Origin: DASZUK01 sp963844575
GTDB taxonomy: Bacteria > Actinomycetota > Acidimicrobiia > Acidimicrobiales > RAAP-2
DNA length: 64,000 bases
NCBI GenBank assembly: GCA_963844575.1
Contig: CAWJOU010000005.1
Span: forward strand, 3,162,001 to 3,226,000
Direction of reading: 5' to 3'
Under the pieces are notes generated by a model. That model was not told the DNA's origin and did no database searches. It saw only the letters and a program-made list of their open reading frames with translations. This document shows positions 26,696-36,080 of the stretch, one piece after another; the first letter of the stretch is position 1, and every line of letters begins with the position of its first letter. Both the position numbers and the translations under genes were made by a program.

Positions 26696-26928
26696 CTGGT
26701 ACGGAGGTCCGGGTCGTCCTCGGCGGCTACCGCCGCGTAGTGAGCCGCCGCCGGGAGAAGCTCGTCGAGGAGCTGTCCGGCGGAGCCCACCGGCAGGGCC
26801 AGCACGCCGAAACCGAGGTCGATCAGGTCGACCTCCCCACCCGCGTCGAGCTGCCATCGATGGCGGACGGGCGCCGGGAGGCACATCTGTCCCGACGACG
26901 ACACCTTGTACGTCTCCAGCTGCGCCAT
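26692..26928 (-). CDS. AbrB/SpoVT-like antitoxin
   Basis: A 78-residue protein with a swapped-hairpin AbrB start: VSSSGQMCLPAPVRHRWQLD matches the usual signal for an AbrB DNA-binding beta strand, then GGEVDLIDLGFGVLALPV. The acidic C terminus (AAEDDPDLRTS) would bind the partner. It is first in a two-gene operon and lies just behind a palindromic site at 26943-26970. Confidence 0.72.
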   Translation of the reverse strand: MAQLETYKVSSSGQMCLPAPVRHRWQLDAGGEVDLIDLGFGVLALPVGSAGQLLDELLPAAAHYAAVAAEDDPDLRTS

Positions 26929-26942
26929 ACCGACCGCACCTC

Positions 26943-26970
26943 ACTTGGTAAATCGAACTGATCACCAAGT
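26943..26970. promoter_or_regulatory. Inverted repeat, candidate operator of the AbrB/PIN module
   Basis: Perfect 7-bp arms acttggt (26943-26949) and accaagt (26964-26970) enclose 14 bases in an AT-rich stretch directly upstream of the antitoxin start. Toxin-antitoxin operons are usually self-repressed through such sites; the role is inferred. Confidence 0.6.
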
Positions 26971-27021
26971 ATAGGTGGCGGAAGGTGGAACGCGCCGACC
27001 TCACCGGGACCTGTCCGGTCG

Positions 27022-28689
27022 TCAACCTCTGACGGCGTCCCGGTCGTCGTCCCCGTCCTCCGGGGCTCCGCCCCCAGGTCCGTCCCTCGGGCGGCCGACC
27101 GGCACCGTCGGGACGAGGCCGGTCAGGAACAGGGCGAGCACGCCGGCGAGGGCGACGACCCACAGCGCGTCGCGCAGCGCGCCGAGGCGGGCCGCCGCGT
27201 TCTCGGTGACGATCGCGTCGGCCGCGGCCGAAGGCACGCCGGCCCGGTCAAGCTGGACCCGCAGGTCGCTGTCAGACGTGAACGGCACGCCACTCGTCAG
27301 CTGGGTGGACGCCTGGGTACGGACGTCGGCGGGGATGGCCGCGTTCGTGTTGATGCCGTGGACCAGGCCGGCCGTCAAACTGGAGACGAGCACCGCGCCG
27401 ACGAGCGCGGTGCCGAGCGAGGCCCCGAGGTTCGTCACCGTGTTCTGGAGCCCGCCGACCTCGGCGCTCCGGCGGTCGTCGACCGCGGAGACGGTCACCG
27501 CGCCGAGCTGCGACGCGAGGGCGCCGATCCCGAGGCCCATGAGGACCATCGGGATCGTGACGATGCCGGCCGCCGCTGTCGGCCCGATGCCGCCGATGAG
27601 AACGAGGACGCCGGCGACCATGGCGAGCAGCCCGAGCCGGACGACGAGCCGCGGCGACGCACCGGGGGCCAGCCGGGGGACGCCGATGGCGGTGACGAGC
27701 AGCGCGAGCGAGAGTGGCACGAGCCGCACGCCGGTCTGCAGAGCGGACAGCTCGAGCACGACCGACAGGAACAGCGGGATCGTGAAGAACAGGCCGGCCT
27801 GGACGAGGTACTGGAAGAAGAACATCGCGAGGCCGCCGTCGAGCTGCCGGACGCGCAGGATCGCCGGGTCGACGAGGGGCTCGAGGCCGGCGTCGGCCCG
27901 GTGCCGCTCGTAGAGGAAGAAGGCGAACACGATGAGCAGGCCGCCGATGACGAGCCAGACGACCGGCGACGTCCCGAGGACCGTCGGCGCACCGGCCCTC
28001 GCCTGGACCCACCCCCATTCGCCGGATCGGAGAACGCCGAAGACCGTCAAAGCGAGCCCGACGATCGACAGCCCGGCACCGACGAAGTCGAAGCGGCCGG
28101 ACGGTACCGGCTCGGCATCGCTCACCGACCGGACGCAGAGCAGGATGACGACGACGAGGACCACCTCAGCAGCGAAGACCCACCGCCACGACGCGAACGT
28201 CGTCACCGCCCCGCCGATCAGCGGCCCTACCGCGACGGCGATCGCACTGGCCGCGGCGATCGCCCCGTAGACGGCCGGGCGACGCTCCTTCGCGAAGTTG
28301 GCTGCCACCAGCGAGACGATCGCCGGCAGGATGAGCGCGGCCCCGAGGCCCTCGAGGCCGGACCAGCCGATCAGGAGCACCGCCAGGTTTGGGGCGAGCG
28401 CGGTCGTGAAGGAGCCCACGCCGTAGACGACGAGACCGATCGCGAACGCCCGGCGGTGGCCGAGGCGGGACCCGAGCTTTCCGCCGACGATCATGAACGA
28501 GGCCATGACCAGCGTGTAAAGGGTGATCGCGGTCTGGATGCCCGTCACCGTCGTCCCGACGTCGGCCGCGACCTGGCGGATCGAGACGTTCATGACCGAC
28601 GTGTCGAGCGTCATCAGGAACTGTGCCGTCGCCAGGACGGCGAGCGTCGAACGGCCGGCACGGCTTGGTGCCGCGGGAACGCTGTCCAT
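27022..28689 (-). CDS. DHA2-family MFS drug:H+ antiporter
   Basis: EmrB/QacA-type transporter of 555 residues with about fourteen predicted helices. Markers are FLMTLDTSVMNVSIRQVAAD in helix 1, the loop GGKLGSRLGHRRAFAIGL, and the antiporter-type GPLIGGAVTTFASWRWVF. Efflux of hydrophobic drugs or metabolites is likely; the substrate is unknown. ATG 28689 is preferred over an upstream ATG because GGGAGG lies just before it. The C-terminal tail is Gly/Asp-rich. Confidence 0.88.
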   Translation of the reverse strand: MDSVPAAPSRAGRSTLAVLATAQFLMTLDTSVMNVSIRQVAADVGTTVTGIQTAITLYTLVMASFMIVGGKLGSRLGHRRAFAIGLVVYGVGSFTTALAPNLAVLLIGWSGLEGLGAALILPAIVSLVAANFAKERRPAVYGAIAAASAIAVAVGPLIGGAVTTFASWRWVFAAEVVLVVVILLCVRSVSDAEPVPSGRFDFVGAGLSIVGLALTVFGVLRSGEWGWVQARAGAPTVLGTSPVVWLVIGGLLIVFAFFLYERHRADAGLEPLVDPAILRVRQLDGGLAMFFFQYLVQAGLFFTIPLFLSVVLELSALQTGVRLVPLSLALLVTAIGVPRLAPGASPRLVVRLGLLAMVAGVLVLIGGIGPTAAAGIVTIPMVLMGLGIGALASQLGAVTVSAVDDRRSAEVGGLQNTVTNLGASLGTALVGAVLVSSLTAGLVHGINTNAAIPADVRTQASTQLTSGVPFTSDSDLRVQLDRAGVPSAAADAIVTENAAARLGALRDALWVVALAGVLALFLTGLVPTVPVGRPRDGPGGGAPEDGDDDRDAVRG

Positions 28690-28794
28690 CGCTCGCCCTC
28701 CCGTCACCGGCGCCAACCGCCTCAGTCTCCGCCCCGCGGCACGGAGCGCCACCGTCGACCGCGCCACCGGGCCGCTCGGCCCGGCGGGTGCCGT

Positions 28795-29940
28795 TCAGCT
28801 GACCGCGCCGGCCTCCCGCAGCGCGGCGATGCGCCCGGTGTCGACGCCCCACGCGGCCAACCCTTCCTCGGTGTCGGCCCCGGCCGGCGATGGCGGGCGG
28901 CTGATCTCCGACGGCGTCCGGCTGAACCGGGGGGCCGGGCCGGGCTGGACGAGCCCGTCGACCTCGACGAACGTGCCGCGGGCCTGGTTGTGCGGGTGCT
29001 CGTGGGCCTCCCACGGCGAGAGGACCGGCGACGCGCAGGCGTCGGTGCCGTCGAAGACCGCGGCCCACTCGTCCCGGGTCTTCGTCCGGAACGTCGCCGC
29101 GAACCGCTCCTTCACCTCCGGCCACCGGTCGCGGTCGCTCTGGGCGGGCAGGTCCTCACCGTCGAGCCCGAGGCCCTTCAGCAGCGCCGCGTAGAACTTC
29201 GGCTCGATCGCCCCGACCGCGAAGTACTGCCCGTCCGCGGTCTCGTACACCTCGTAGAACGGGGCACCGGTGTCGAGCATGTTCGTCCCCCGCTCCTCGC
29301 TCCACGTGCCGAGCTGGCGGAGGGCGAACATCATCGTGGCGAGCGAGATCGAGCCGTCGGTCATCGCCGCGTCGACGACCTGACCCTGACCGGACTGCCG
29401 GGCGTCGACGAGCGCGGCGAGGACGCCGAACGCCAGCAGCATGCCGCCGCCGCCGAAGTCACCGACGAGGTTGAGCGGCGGCGTCGGCCGCTCGCCGGCC
29501 CGGCCGATCTGCCACAGCACGCCGGAGATGGCGATGTAGTCGATGTCGTGGCCGGCCGTCTCGGCCAACGGACCTTCCTGGCCCCAGCCGGTCATGCGGC
29601 CGTAGACGAGCGCCCGGTTGCGGGCCCAGCAGTCGTCCGGCCCGAGGCCGAGCCGCTCGACGACGCCCGGCCGGAACCCCTCGACGAGCACGTCCGCCTG
29701 TTCGACCAGGTCGAGGACGAGCTCGACCGCCTCCGGCCGCTTGAGGTCGACGCCGACCGACGGCCGGCTCCGGTTGAGCAGGTCCCAGTACGGGCCGGGC
29801 GGCGCCAGCGCGCCACCGGCCGGTGCCCGTTCGAGCCGGATCACCTCGGCTCCGGCGTCGGCCAGCAGCATGCACGCGTACGGCGCCGGACCGATCCCGG
29901 CCAGCTCGATCACCTTCACTCCCTGCAGGGGGCCGCTCAT
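28795..29940 (-). CDS. mcr: Alpha-methylacyl-CoA racemase (CaiB/BaiF family)
   Basis: Family III CoA-transferase-fold enzyme that epimerises 2-methylacyl-CoA thioesters of branched-chain fatty acids or sterol side chains. All three residues used by M. tuberculosis MCR appear to be present: His131 in TAGHDIDYI, Asp161 in NLVGDFGGGGML, and Glu246 in GAIEPKFY. The start segment GVKVIELAGIGPAPYACMLLADAGA is typical. The length is 381 residues. ATG 29940 is where homology begins. It diverges from galK. Confidence 0.92.
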   Translation of the reverse strand: MSGPLQGVKVIELAGIGPAPYACMLLADAGAEVIRLERAPAGGALAPPGPYWDLLNRSRPSVGVDLKRPEAVELVLDLVEQADVLVEGFRPGVVERLGLGPDDCWARNRALVYGRMTGWGQEGPLAETAGHDIDYIAISGVLWQIGRAGERPTPPLNLVGDFGGGGMLLAFGVLAALVDARQSGQGQVVDAAMTDGSISLATMMFALRQLGTWSEERGTNMLDTGAPFYEVYETADGQYFAVGAIEPKFYAALLKGLGLDGEDLPAQSDRDRWPEVKERFAATFRTKTRDEWAAVFDGTDACASPVLSPWEAHEHPHNQARGTFVEVDGLVQPGPAPRFSRTPSEISRPPSPAGADTEEGLAAWGVDTGRIAALREAGAVS

Positions 29941-30004
29941 GGGACGGATGCTGCCCGGTGCCGCCAGGCCGGTCAAACCCGGTCCGTCGTGCCATGCTCG
30001 GCCG

Positions 30005-31093
30005 GTGACCGACGCGGGCCGGGTCGTCGTCGCCCGGGCTCCCGGTCGGGTGAACCTCATCGGCGACCACACCGACTACAACGACGGCCTCGCTCTCCCG
30101 ATGGCCATCGACCTGGCGACGGAGGTCGAGCTGGTCGAGGACGCCTCCGGGCAGCTGCGACTGGCGTCCGACATCGATCCCCGGCCGGCCTTGATCTCCG
30201 TCCGGCCGGCCGCCGAGCCGCCCCTCGGCGAGGCGACCGGCGCGGCCGACCGAACCGGCACCCGCCGCCCACAGCCGTCGTGGGCCCGCCTGGCCGTCGC
30301 CGTCGTCGACCAGGTCGACGGTGCAGCCGGCGGGACCGCCCGGGTCACGTCGTCGGTGCCGGTCGGGGCCGGGCTGTCGTCGAGCGCGGCGTTCTGTGTC
30401 GCCCTCGCCACCGCGGTCGGCGCGCCGCTGACACCGGTGGCGCTGGCCCGGCTCGGCCAGCGGGCGGAGGCCGCGGTCGGCGCGGCCGTCGGGCTCATGG
30501 ACCCCCTGGTCGTCGCCAGCGCCCGGGCCAGCCACGCCATGCTGGTCGACTTCGGCACCCTCGACGTCGAGCCCGTCCGGATCCCCGACGACGTGGCCGT
30601 CGTCGTCGTCCACTCCGGTGAGGCCCGCCGGCTGGCCGACAGCCCGTACGGCGCCCGCCGGTCGGAGTGCGCGGCCGCGGCGGCCCGGATCGGCCGGCCG
30701 CTGGGCCGAGCCACCGAGACGGACGTCTCGGCGCTGACCGACCCGGTGCTCCGGCGCCGGGCCCGCCACGTCGTCACCGAAGGCGCCCGGGTACAGGCGA
30801 TGGCCGCGGCCCTGCGGGCCGGGGACGCGGTGGCGGCCGGCCGGCTGATGGTCGAGAGCCACCACAGCCTGTCCGGCGACTTCGACGCGTCGACGCCGAT
30901 CGTCGACGCGCTCGTCGATGACCTGCTGCGCCGGCCCGGCGTCCACGGGGCGAGGATGACCGGCGGCGGCTTCGGTGGCTGCGTCGTCGCCCTCACCCGG
31001 CCCGGCGCGGTCGACCCCGCGGCGTGGCCCGGACGGGCGTGGGTGGTGCAGCCGTCGGGCGGCGTCAGCCGACAGGTCCGCCGAGCCGGCTGA
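30005..31093 (+). CDS. galK: Galactokinase
   Basis: GHMP kinase that makes galactose-1-phosphate. The signature GRVNLIGDHTDYNDG (usually ...GEHTDYN...) is near residue 14; motif 2 is VPVGAGLSSSAAF and motif 3 TGGGFGGCVVAL. The catalytic Asp is in GLMDPLVVASARASHAM, where the usual Gln after Asp is Pro. At 362 residues it is slightly short. galT and galE are not nearby, so a true galactose pathway here is not shown. The start is GTG 30005. Confidence 0.88.
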   Translation: MTDAGRVVVARAPGRVNLIGDHTDYNDGLALPMAIDLATEVELVEDASGQLRLASDIDPRPALISVRPAAEPPLGEATGAADRTGTRRPQPSWARLAVAVVDQVDGAAGGTARVTSSVPVGAGLSSSAAFCVALATAVGAPLTPVALARLGQRAEAAVGAAVGLMDPLVVASARASHAMLVDFGTLDVEPVRIPDDVAVVVVHSGEARRLADSPYGARRSECAAAAARIGRPLGRATETDVSALTDPVLRRRARHVVTEGARVQAMAAALRAGDAVAAGRLMVESHHSLSGDFDASTPIVDALVDDLLRRPGVHGARMTGGGFGGCVVALTRPGAVDPAAWPGRAWVVQPSGGVSRQVRRAG

Positions 31094-31144
31094 CCGGCCG
31101 CGGGGCGCGCCGGCCGGCATCGGTCGGTCGCCGGGCGTGAACGG

Positions 31145-31928
31145 TTACTTCTTGCCGATGATCTTGTAGAAGCACGCCTTCGGCTTGCCCGGCGTCGGGT
31201 CGCCACCCAGCTCGGCGGCGGTGCACTTGACCCCGCCACCGACGAACGGCCGGTCGGTGTAACGGTACGCGCCGTTGGTACCGAAGGCGATGCTGGCCCG
31301 GGCCGACGGTGTGAAGGAGCAGTTGCCGTTCTCGTACGCGCAGAACGTGTACCCCGCCGGCGCGGCCGTCGGTGCACCGGTCACCGGCCCCAACGACACG
31401 TAGATCGACACGCTGACCGTTGCTCGGTGCGTCGCCCCGGTCGTCGCCATAGCAGTCGAGACCCTTGGCGTCGTAGCAGCGAACCACGTAGCGGGACGCC
31501 GGACCGCCGGTCTGGGTGATGTTCAGCTTGGTGGTGCCCACCGCGGTGCTCGGCGTCCGCACGGTGGCGAGGAACTGCGCATTGGAGCCTTCGAACGCGC
31601 AGGACCCTGTGTTCTTGGCGGTGAAGAGATCGACGAAAGGCTCCGACTTGCCGTGATCCGGGTACCGGTCGTCCCGCCCGACGGTGATCGTCGGATATCG
31701 CTTGGCGCCGTCGCAGCTGCCCCCGACGTCCGAGAAGGTCACCAGCGAACCCGGTGGGAGTTTGAAGGCGTCCAGGGAGATGCTCACCTGGGTCGCCGCG
31801 CCGGCGGGACCGGTGGCCACGACCGCCGGCACCACCACCGCGGCCACGACCGTCGCCGCCATGGCCCAACCGCGCCGGCCAGTTCGGCGTCGGCCGGGCG
31901 TCGTTCCGAAAGCCGGCGCGTCGGGCAC
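31145..31928 (-). CDS. Exported protein of unknown function, frame broken by one extra base
   Basis: Secreted protein with a signal peptide: basic GRRRTGRRGWAM, hydrophobic VVAAVVVPAVVATG and an AGA cleavage site. The mature part has paired cysteines (GGSCDGAKRY, GSCAFEGS, VRCYDAKGLDCYGD, then FCAYENGNCSF and ACFYKIIGKK). One surplus base near 31418 shifts the frame after PSN; removing it gives 260 residues. I do not recognise the family. The GTG start at 31928 is supported by a leaderless -10 element six bases upstream. Confidence 0.7.
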
Positions 31929-31934
31929 GGCGGC

Positions 31935-31940
31935 AATCTA
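31935..31940 (-). promoter_or_regulatory. Predicted leaderless -10 element of the exported protein gene
   Basis: TAGATT on the minus strand, six bases before the GTG at 31928. This spacing fits a leaderless transcript and favours that start over an internal ATG. Confidence 0.5.
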
Positions 31941-32005
31941 ACGTCGCCTCCTGCCCGGACGGTGGACCGTGGACGCTCTCTTCGACCGACCGTCACCGGC
32001 GACGA

Positions 32006-33064
32006 TCAGTCGACCGCCCCGGCCTCCGTCGACACCCGCACGAGGCCGTCGAGGGCGGCGGCGGCCTGGCCGGAGTCGATCGACGCCGACGCCCGCGCCA
32101 GCCCGTCGCCCAGGTCGTCGGCGAGACCGGCGACGACGAGCGCGGCCGCCGCGTTGAGCACGCCGATGTCGCGCCGCGGGCCCGGCTCGCCGGCGAGCAC
32201 CTGGCGGATGACCGCGGCGTTGAACGCCGCGTCCCCGCCGCGCAGGCTCTCGATCGTCGCCGGCGGGATGCCGAGGTCGGTCGGGTCGAGCCGCCACGTC
32301 CGGACCTCGTAGTCGCCCTCGCCGTCGCCGGTCAGGTCGAGCACGGTCGACGGCGACGTCACGCTCAGCTCGTCGAGGCCGTCGTCGGCGTAGACGACCA
32401 TCGACCGCCGGCTGCCGTTGGCCCCGAGGACGTCGGCCATCTTGGCCGCCATCTTCGGATCGCTGACCCCGACGAGCTGGTACTCGGCCCGGGCCGGGTT
32501 GGCCAGCGGGCCGAGGAAGTTGAAGACCGTCGGTACGCCGAGCTCGGCCCGGACGGGGCCGGCGAACCGCATCGCCGGGTGGAAGCGGGGCGCGAAGCAG
32601 AAGCCGAGGCCCACCTCCTCGACGCACCGGGCGACGCCGGCCGGCCCGAGGTCGACCACGACGCCGAGCGCCTCGAGGACGTCCGCCGTGCCGACCGACG
32701 ACGACGCGGCCCGGTTCCCGTGCTTGCAGACCGCCGCGCCCGCGCCGGCGGTGATACAGGCGGCGATCGTCGAGACGTTGATGCTGCGCAGGCGGTCGCC
32801 GCCGGTGCCGACGACGTCGACCAGCGGCCCGGCGAGCGGCAACGGCGCCGCGTGGGCGAGCATCGCCCGGGACAGGCCGATGATCTCCTCGACCGTCTCC
32901 CCCTTGGCCCGGAGGCCGACGAGCAGCCCGCCGATCTGGGCGGCCGTCGCCCGGCCCTCCAGTACCTCGCCCATGACGAGCTCGGCCACGTCGGCCCCGA
33001 GCGGCTCGCCGGCGATCAACCGACTGAGCACCCCCGGCCACCCTCCGGCGTCCGCGAATTCCAC
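32006..33064 (-). CDS. trpD: Anthranilate phosphoribosyltransferase
   Basis: Second step of tryptophan synthesis: anthranilate plus PRPP. In 352 residues: the PRPP-binding DVVGTGGDRLRSINVST and KHGNRAASSSVGTADVLEALG, then FCFAPRFHPAMR and the NFLGPLANPA loop. GTG 33064 is chosen because TACCTT sits six bases before it, giving a leaderless promoter. An in-frame ATG 51 bp upstream is possible. No other trp gene is in the window. Confidence 0.92.
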   Translation of the reverse strand: MEFADAGGWPGVLSRLIAGEPLGADVAELVMGEVLEGRATAAQIGGLLVGLRAKGETVEEIIGLSRAMLAHAAPLPLAGPLVDVVGTGGDRLRSINVSTIAACITAGAGAAVCKHGNRAASSSVGTADVLEALGVVVDLGPAGVARCVEEVGLGFCFAPRFHPAMRFAGPVRAELGVPTVFNFLGPLANPARAEYQLVGVSDPKMAAKMADVLGANGSRRSMVVYADDGLDELSVTSPSTVLDLTGDGEGDYEVRTWRLDPTDLGIPPATIESLRGGDAAFNAAVIRQVLAGEPGPRRDIGVLNAAAALVVAGLADDLGDGLARASASIDSGQAAAALDGLVRVSTEAGAVD

Positions 33065-33070
33065 GGCGAC

Positions 33071-33076
33071 AAGGTA
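33071..33076 (-). promoter_or_regulatory. Predicted leaderless -10 element of trpD
   Basis: TACCTT on the minus strand followed by six bases and the GTG start of trpD. The upstream sequence is very GC-rich and shows no clear -35 box. Confidence 0.45.
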
Positions 33077-33164
33077 CCGCGCCAGCGCGGCGCCAGCGCC
33101 GGGCGGCGGGCGCACCCCGGCGCGACACCCGGCACCGACGGGTGTTCGCGACGCGGGGCGGGGT

Positions 33165-34826
33165 ATGAAAGGAATTCTTCAGGTCGACCAGGTAATTTCT
33201 GACCGCGGGCTGTGCTCCGCCGCCCCATCCACCTTGCCGACACCCCCTCTCGACTCCACGGCCTCACCCGAGCCGCCGCCCGGCCTCGACCGCCGGGCGG
33301 TGCAGGCGGCGCGGCGCAAGCAGCAGAAACGCCAGAAGCGCCGTTGGCCGAAACGACTGCTGATCACCACGATCGTCCTCGTCGTCCTGGCCGGTGGGCT
33401 CGTCGGCGGCTCGTACGTCTACGCCAACTACCGCTTCCACCAGATCAAGAAGATCCACGCCAAGCACCTGACGGCCCAGCCGAAGACACCGGGCCAGCCG
33501 GAGAACATCCTCGTCGTCGGCTCCGACTCGCGGTCGTTCGTCAAGAACACAACGCAGAAGCAGGCGTTCGGGACATCGACATCCAGTCAGCGCAGCGACG
33601 TGACGATGATCGTCCGGCTCGTCCCGGCCACCAAGCAGGTCTGGATCCTCTCGGTCCCCCGGGACCTGTGGGTAACAATCCCGAGCGGGTCGCTGGCCGG
33701 GATGAACCGGATCAACGCCGCGTTCAACACAGGACCCGACACGTTGATCCAGACGATCGAGACCGACCTGCACGTCCCGATCAACCACTACGTCGCGGTC
33801 AACTTCACAGGTCTGCAGTCGATGGTGACAGCCATCGGCGGCGTCACAATGGACTTCTCGACCCCCGTCAAGGACGCCTACTCCGGTCTCAATGTCACCC
33901 AGACCGGCTGCCAGCTCGTCCCGGGGCCGACCGCCCTCGAGCTCGTCCGCGCCCGGCACCTCTACTACATGACACAGACGACCGACGAGTGGAAGTACGA
34001 CGGCCTCAGCGACTTCAGCCGCATCCAGCGCCAGGACGCGTTCTTCCGCGCCACGCTGGCCAAGCTGAACGGCGTCAAGTTCAACCCGTTCACGATCAAC
34101 AGCTTCCTCGGCGCGGCCGTCAAGAACCTGACCATCGACGACACGCTCACCCTCGGCGATCTGACGACACTGGCCCAGACGTTCCACGGCCTGCCGTCGA
34201 CGAGCCTGCACACCGAGACCCTGCCGACGACGTCGTTCACGACGACCGGCGGCGCCGACGTGCTGAACGAGGCCCAGCCGTACGCCACAGCCATGATCAC
34301 CGCGTTCAACCAGCTCGGCACCGCCACAACACCGGCCACGCCGACGACCACGACGACCGTGCCCCGGCGCTCGACGACCACCACGACCACCGTGCCATCG
34401 CTCCCGCCGTCACAGGTCAGCGTGCAGGTGCTCAACGGCGTCGACTTCACAAAGCCCGTCGCGTCCGACACCGAGGCATCGCTGCGCCAGGCCGGCTTCG
34501 TCGTCACCGGCGCGGCCAACGCCCCGGCCGCCGGCGTGGCGACGACCCAGATCGAGTACGCCGAAGGGCACGAAGCGGCCGGGCAGACCCTGGCCGCCCA
34601 CCTCGGCGGGGCCAGCCAGCTCGTCGCCGATCCGCAGCTCCAGGGCGACCAGGTCGTCGTGACCATCGGCCGTTCGTTCACCAGCGTGACCGCCGCGACA
34701 TCGACCACTGGCGCGACCGGCGCTGGGACGACGACGACGACGACCACGACCGCTCCGCCCGCGCCGGGCGACGTCTACACGAACACGCAACCGGAGCCGT
34801 GGAACCCGACGCCCTGTACCCAGTGA
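33165..34826 (+). CDS. LytR-CpsA-Psr (LCP) cell-wall glycopolymer ligase with LytR_C domain
   Basis: Membrane-anchored transferase that attaches glycopolymers (arabinogalactan or teichoic-acid-like chains) to peptidoglycan. It has a basic cytoplasmic segment (RRKQQKRQKRRWPKR), one helix at about 65-88, and the LCP domain with VGSDSRS, SVPRDLWV, MNRINAAFN and the Arg pair in LVRARHLYY. A Thr-rich linker with runs of TTTTT leads to a C-terminal LytR_C domain (VQVLNGVDFTKPVASDTEASL). The length is 553 residues from ATG 33165; a later start is possible. ACA threonine codons are unusually frequent. Confidence 0.9.
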   Translation: MKGILQVDQVISDRGLCSAAPSTLPTPPLDSTASPEPPPGLDRRAVQAARRKQQKRQKRRWPKRLLITTIVLVVLAGGLVGGSYVYANYRFHQIKKIHAKHLTAQPKTPGQPENILVVGSDSRSFVKNTTQKQAFGTSTSSQRSDVTMIVRLVPATKQVWILSVPRDLWVTIPSGSLAGMNRINAAFNTGPDTLIQTIETDLHVPINHYVAVNFTGLQSMVTAIGGVTMDFSTPVKDAYSGLNVTQTGCQLVPGPTALELVRARHLYYMTQTTDEWKYDGLSDFSRIQRQDAFFRATLAKLNGVKFNPFTINSFLGAAVKNLTIDDTLTLGDLTTLAQTFHGLPSTSLHTETLPTTSFTTTGGADVLNEAQPYATAMITAFNQLGTATTPATPTTTTTVPRRSTTTTTTVPSLPPSQVSVQVLNGVDFTKPVASDTEASLRQAGFVVTGAANAPAAGVATTQIEYAEGHEAAGQTLAAHLGGASQLVADPQLQGDQVVVTIGRSFTSVTAATSTTGATGAGTTTTTTTTAPPAPGDVYTNTQPEPWNPTPCTQ

Positions 34827-34844
34827 TCAGTACCCAGTGATCAG
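34817..34844. repeat. 14-bp tandem duplication carrying the LCP stop codon
   Basis: tacccagtgatcag occurs twice in a row (34817 and 34831) and decays into related sequence (tacccgctgaacgg and similar) to about 34920. The first copy contains the TGA that ends the LCP gene. Confidence 0.9.
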
Positions 34845-34943
34845 TACCCGCTGAACGGCAACCGCCGAACGGCGATGTGTTGATCGGTACCCGCTGAGCG
34901 GCGCCCGCTGGACGGCGGGCCCGGGCTTCTCGGGCGAGCTGGC

Positions 34944-35207
34944 TCAGGCGGACTTGCGCCGCTGGCGGATGATCCGCCGCCGCTCCCGCTCGGTCGCGCC
35001 GCCCCAGACCCCTTCTCGCTCCCGGTTGGCCAGCGCGTGCTCGAGGCACGCCTGCCGTACGGGGCACCCTGCGCAGACGGCTTTGGCCTCGGCCGCGTCG
35101 GCGTCGTCCTCCGTCGCCGGGTAGAAGATCTCTACATCGATGCCCCGGCAAGCGGCTCGCTTGCGCCACGTGGCACTCATGGGAAGCACTTTCTGTTCGC
35201 GGTTCAT
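34944..35207 (-). CDS. WhiB-family iron-sulfur transcription regulator
   Basis: Actinobacteria-specific [4Fe-4S] regulator that acts with the main sigma factor. The 87 residues contain the four cluster ligands C20, C45, C48 and C54 (CAGCPVRQAC), the GVWGG turn at 66-70, and a basic C-terminal tail (RERRRIIRQRRKS) that contacts DNA. The start could be ATG 35207 or ATG 35180 (MSATW). An AT-rich 175-bp stretch upstream is the probable promoter. The subgroup is not assigned. Confidence 0.93.
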   Translation of the reverse strand: MNREQKVLPMSATWRKRAACRGIDVEIFYPATEDDADAAEAKAVCAGCPVRQACLEHALANREREGVWGGATERERRRIIRQRRKSA

Positions 35208-35383
35208 ACTCTCGAAAAGCGGTATTGGAGCCCACCGAATCGGGCGTACGCCCGAACCTCCGTGCGGCGAGCACGAAATACGGCAGAACGACGATTATTG
35301 CGCACCTCGGGCGCGGATGTAAAGCGGAGATTCCCCTGATCAGAAAGGACGGGCCGAAAGTCGCCGGGTCGCCGTCCGGGTCA

Positions 35384-36001
35384 CTAGCCGAGTGGCAGTG
35401 GCTCCGTGCGCCCTTCCAGGTCGGCCAAGAGCTCGTCCTGCGTGGCCTTCGACAGCTCGGTCCGGGCCTCGTACGCCGGGTGCGCGACGGTCAGGGCGAT
35501 CGGCCCGGCGGCGAGCGCCGCCACCTCGGCGGCGGAGAACCGGAAACGCAGGTAGTGGACGGCCGGCGTGACGGTCTCCCTGGTCAGCGCCTCGGCGTGG
35601 CTGGCCTCGGGGACGCTGACGACGGCCGATCCGTCCGCCAGCTCGACCGCGATCGTCCGCTCGATGCCGACGAGCCGGGGCAGCCAGTGCCGGAGCTCGG
35701 CGTCGCTCGTCAGCTCGATGAACAGCGTCGCCGACAGCTCGCCGGGCACCGGCAACAGGCGGTTGTAGACGTCGAGCTCCGCCTGGATGCCCTCGTCGGT
35801 CAGGATCTTCTCGACCCGGGCCATCTCCTGGATCTGGAACCGGACGGTGTCGACCGACTCGAAGACGACCGTCATGATCTCGCCCAAACCGACGCGGCGG
35901 AGCCGCTTGCGGGCCATCACCCGGGCGCGGAAGTCGTCCCGGGCCCGTTCGTACGCCCGGGCGTCGAGGATGTCGTCGAGGGTCAGGTGGTCGGTCGGCA
36001 T
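35384..36001 (-). CDS. DUF3501 family protein
   Basis: A 205-residue protein of the DUF3501 family, function unknown. Its N-terminal part LTLDDILDARAYERARDDFRA and central VTVVFE-like block (EIMTVVFESVDTVRFQIQEM) match the family. DUF3501 genes repeatedly sit beside rubrerythrin and Fur/PerR, as here, so a role in peroxide or iron stress is likely by association. Confidence 0.8.
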   Translation of the reverse strand: MPTDHLTLDDILDARAYERARDDFRARVMARKRLRRVGLGEIMTVVFESVDTVRFQIQEMARVEKILTDEGIQAELDVYNRLLPVPGELSATLFIELTSDAELRHWLPRLVGIERTIAVELADGSAVVSVPEASHAEALTRETVTPAVHYLRFRFSAAEVAALAAGPIALTVAHPAYEARTELSKATQDELLADLEGRTEPLPLG

Positions 36002-36080
36002 CGACGGGATCTCATCGGGACGTCACCGGTCGCCGGCCGCCCGCCCGCGACGAGCGGGACGGGTGACCGGCCGATCCGGC

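Noticed and set aside
30005..31093. A galactose utilisation operon
   Set aside because: Only galK is present; neighbours are a racemase and an exported protein on the other strand.
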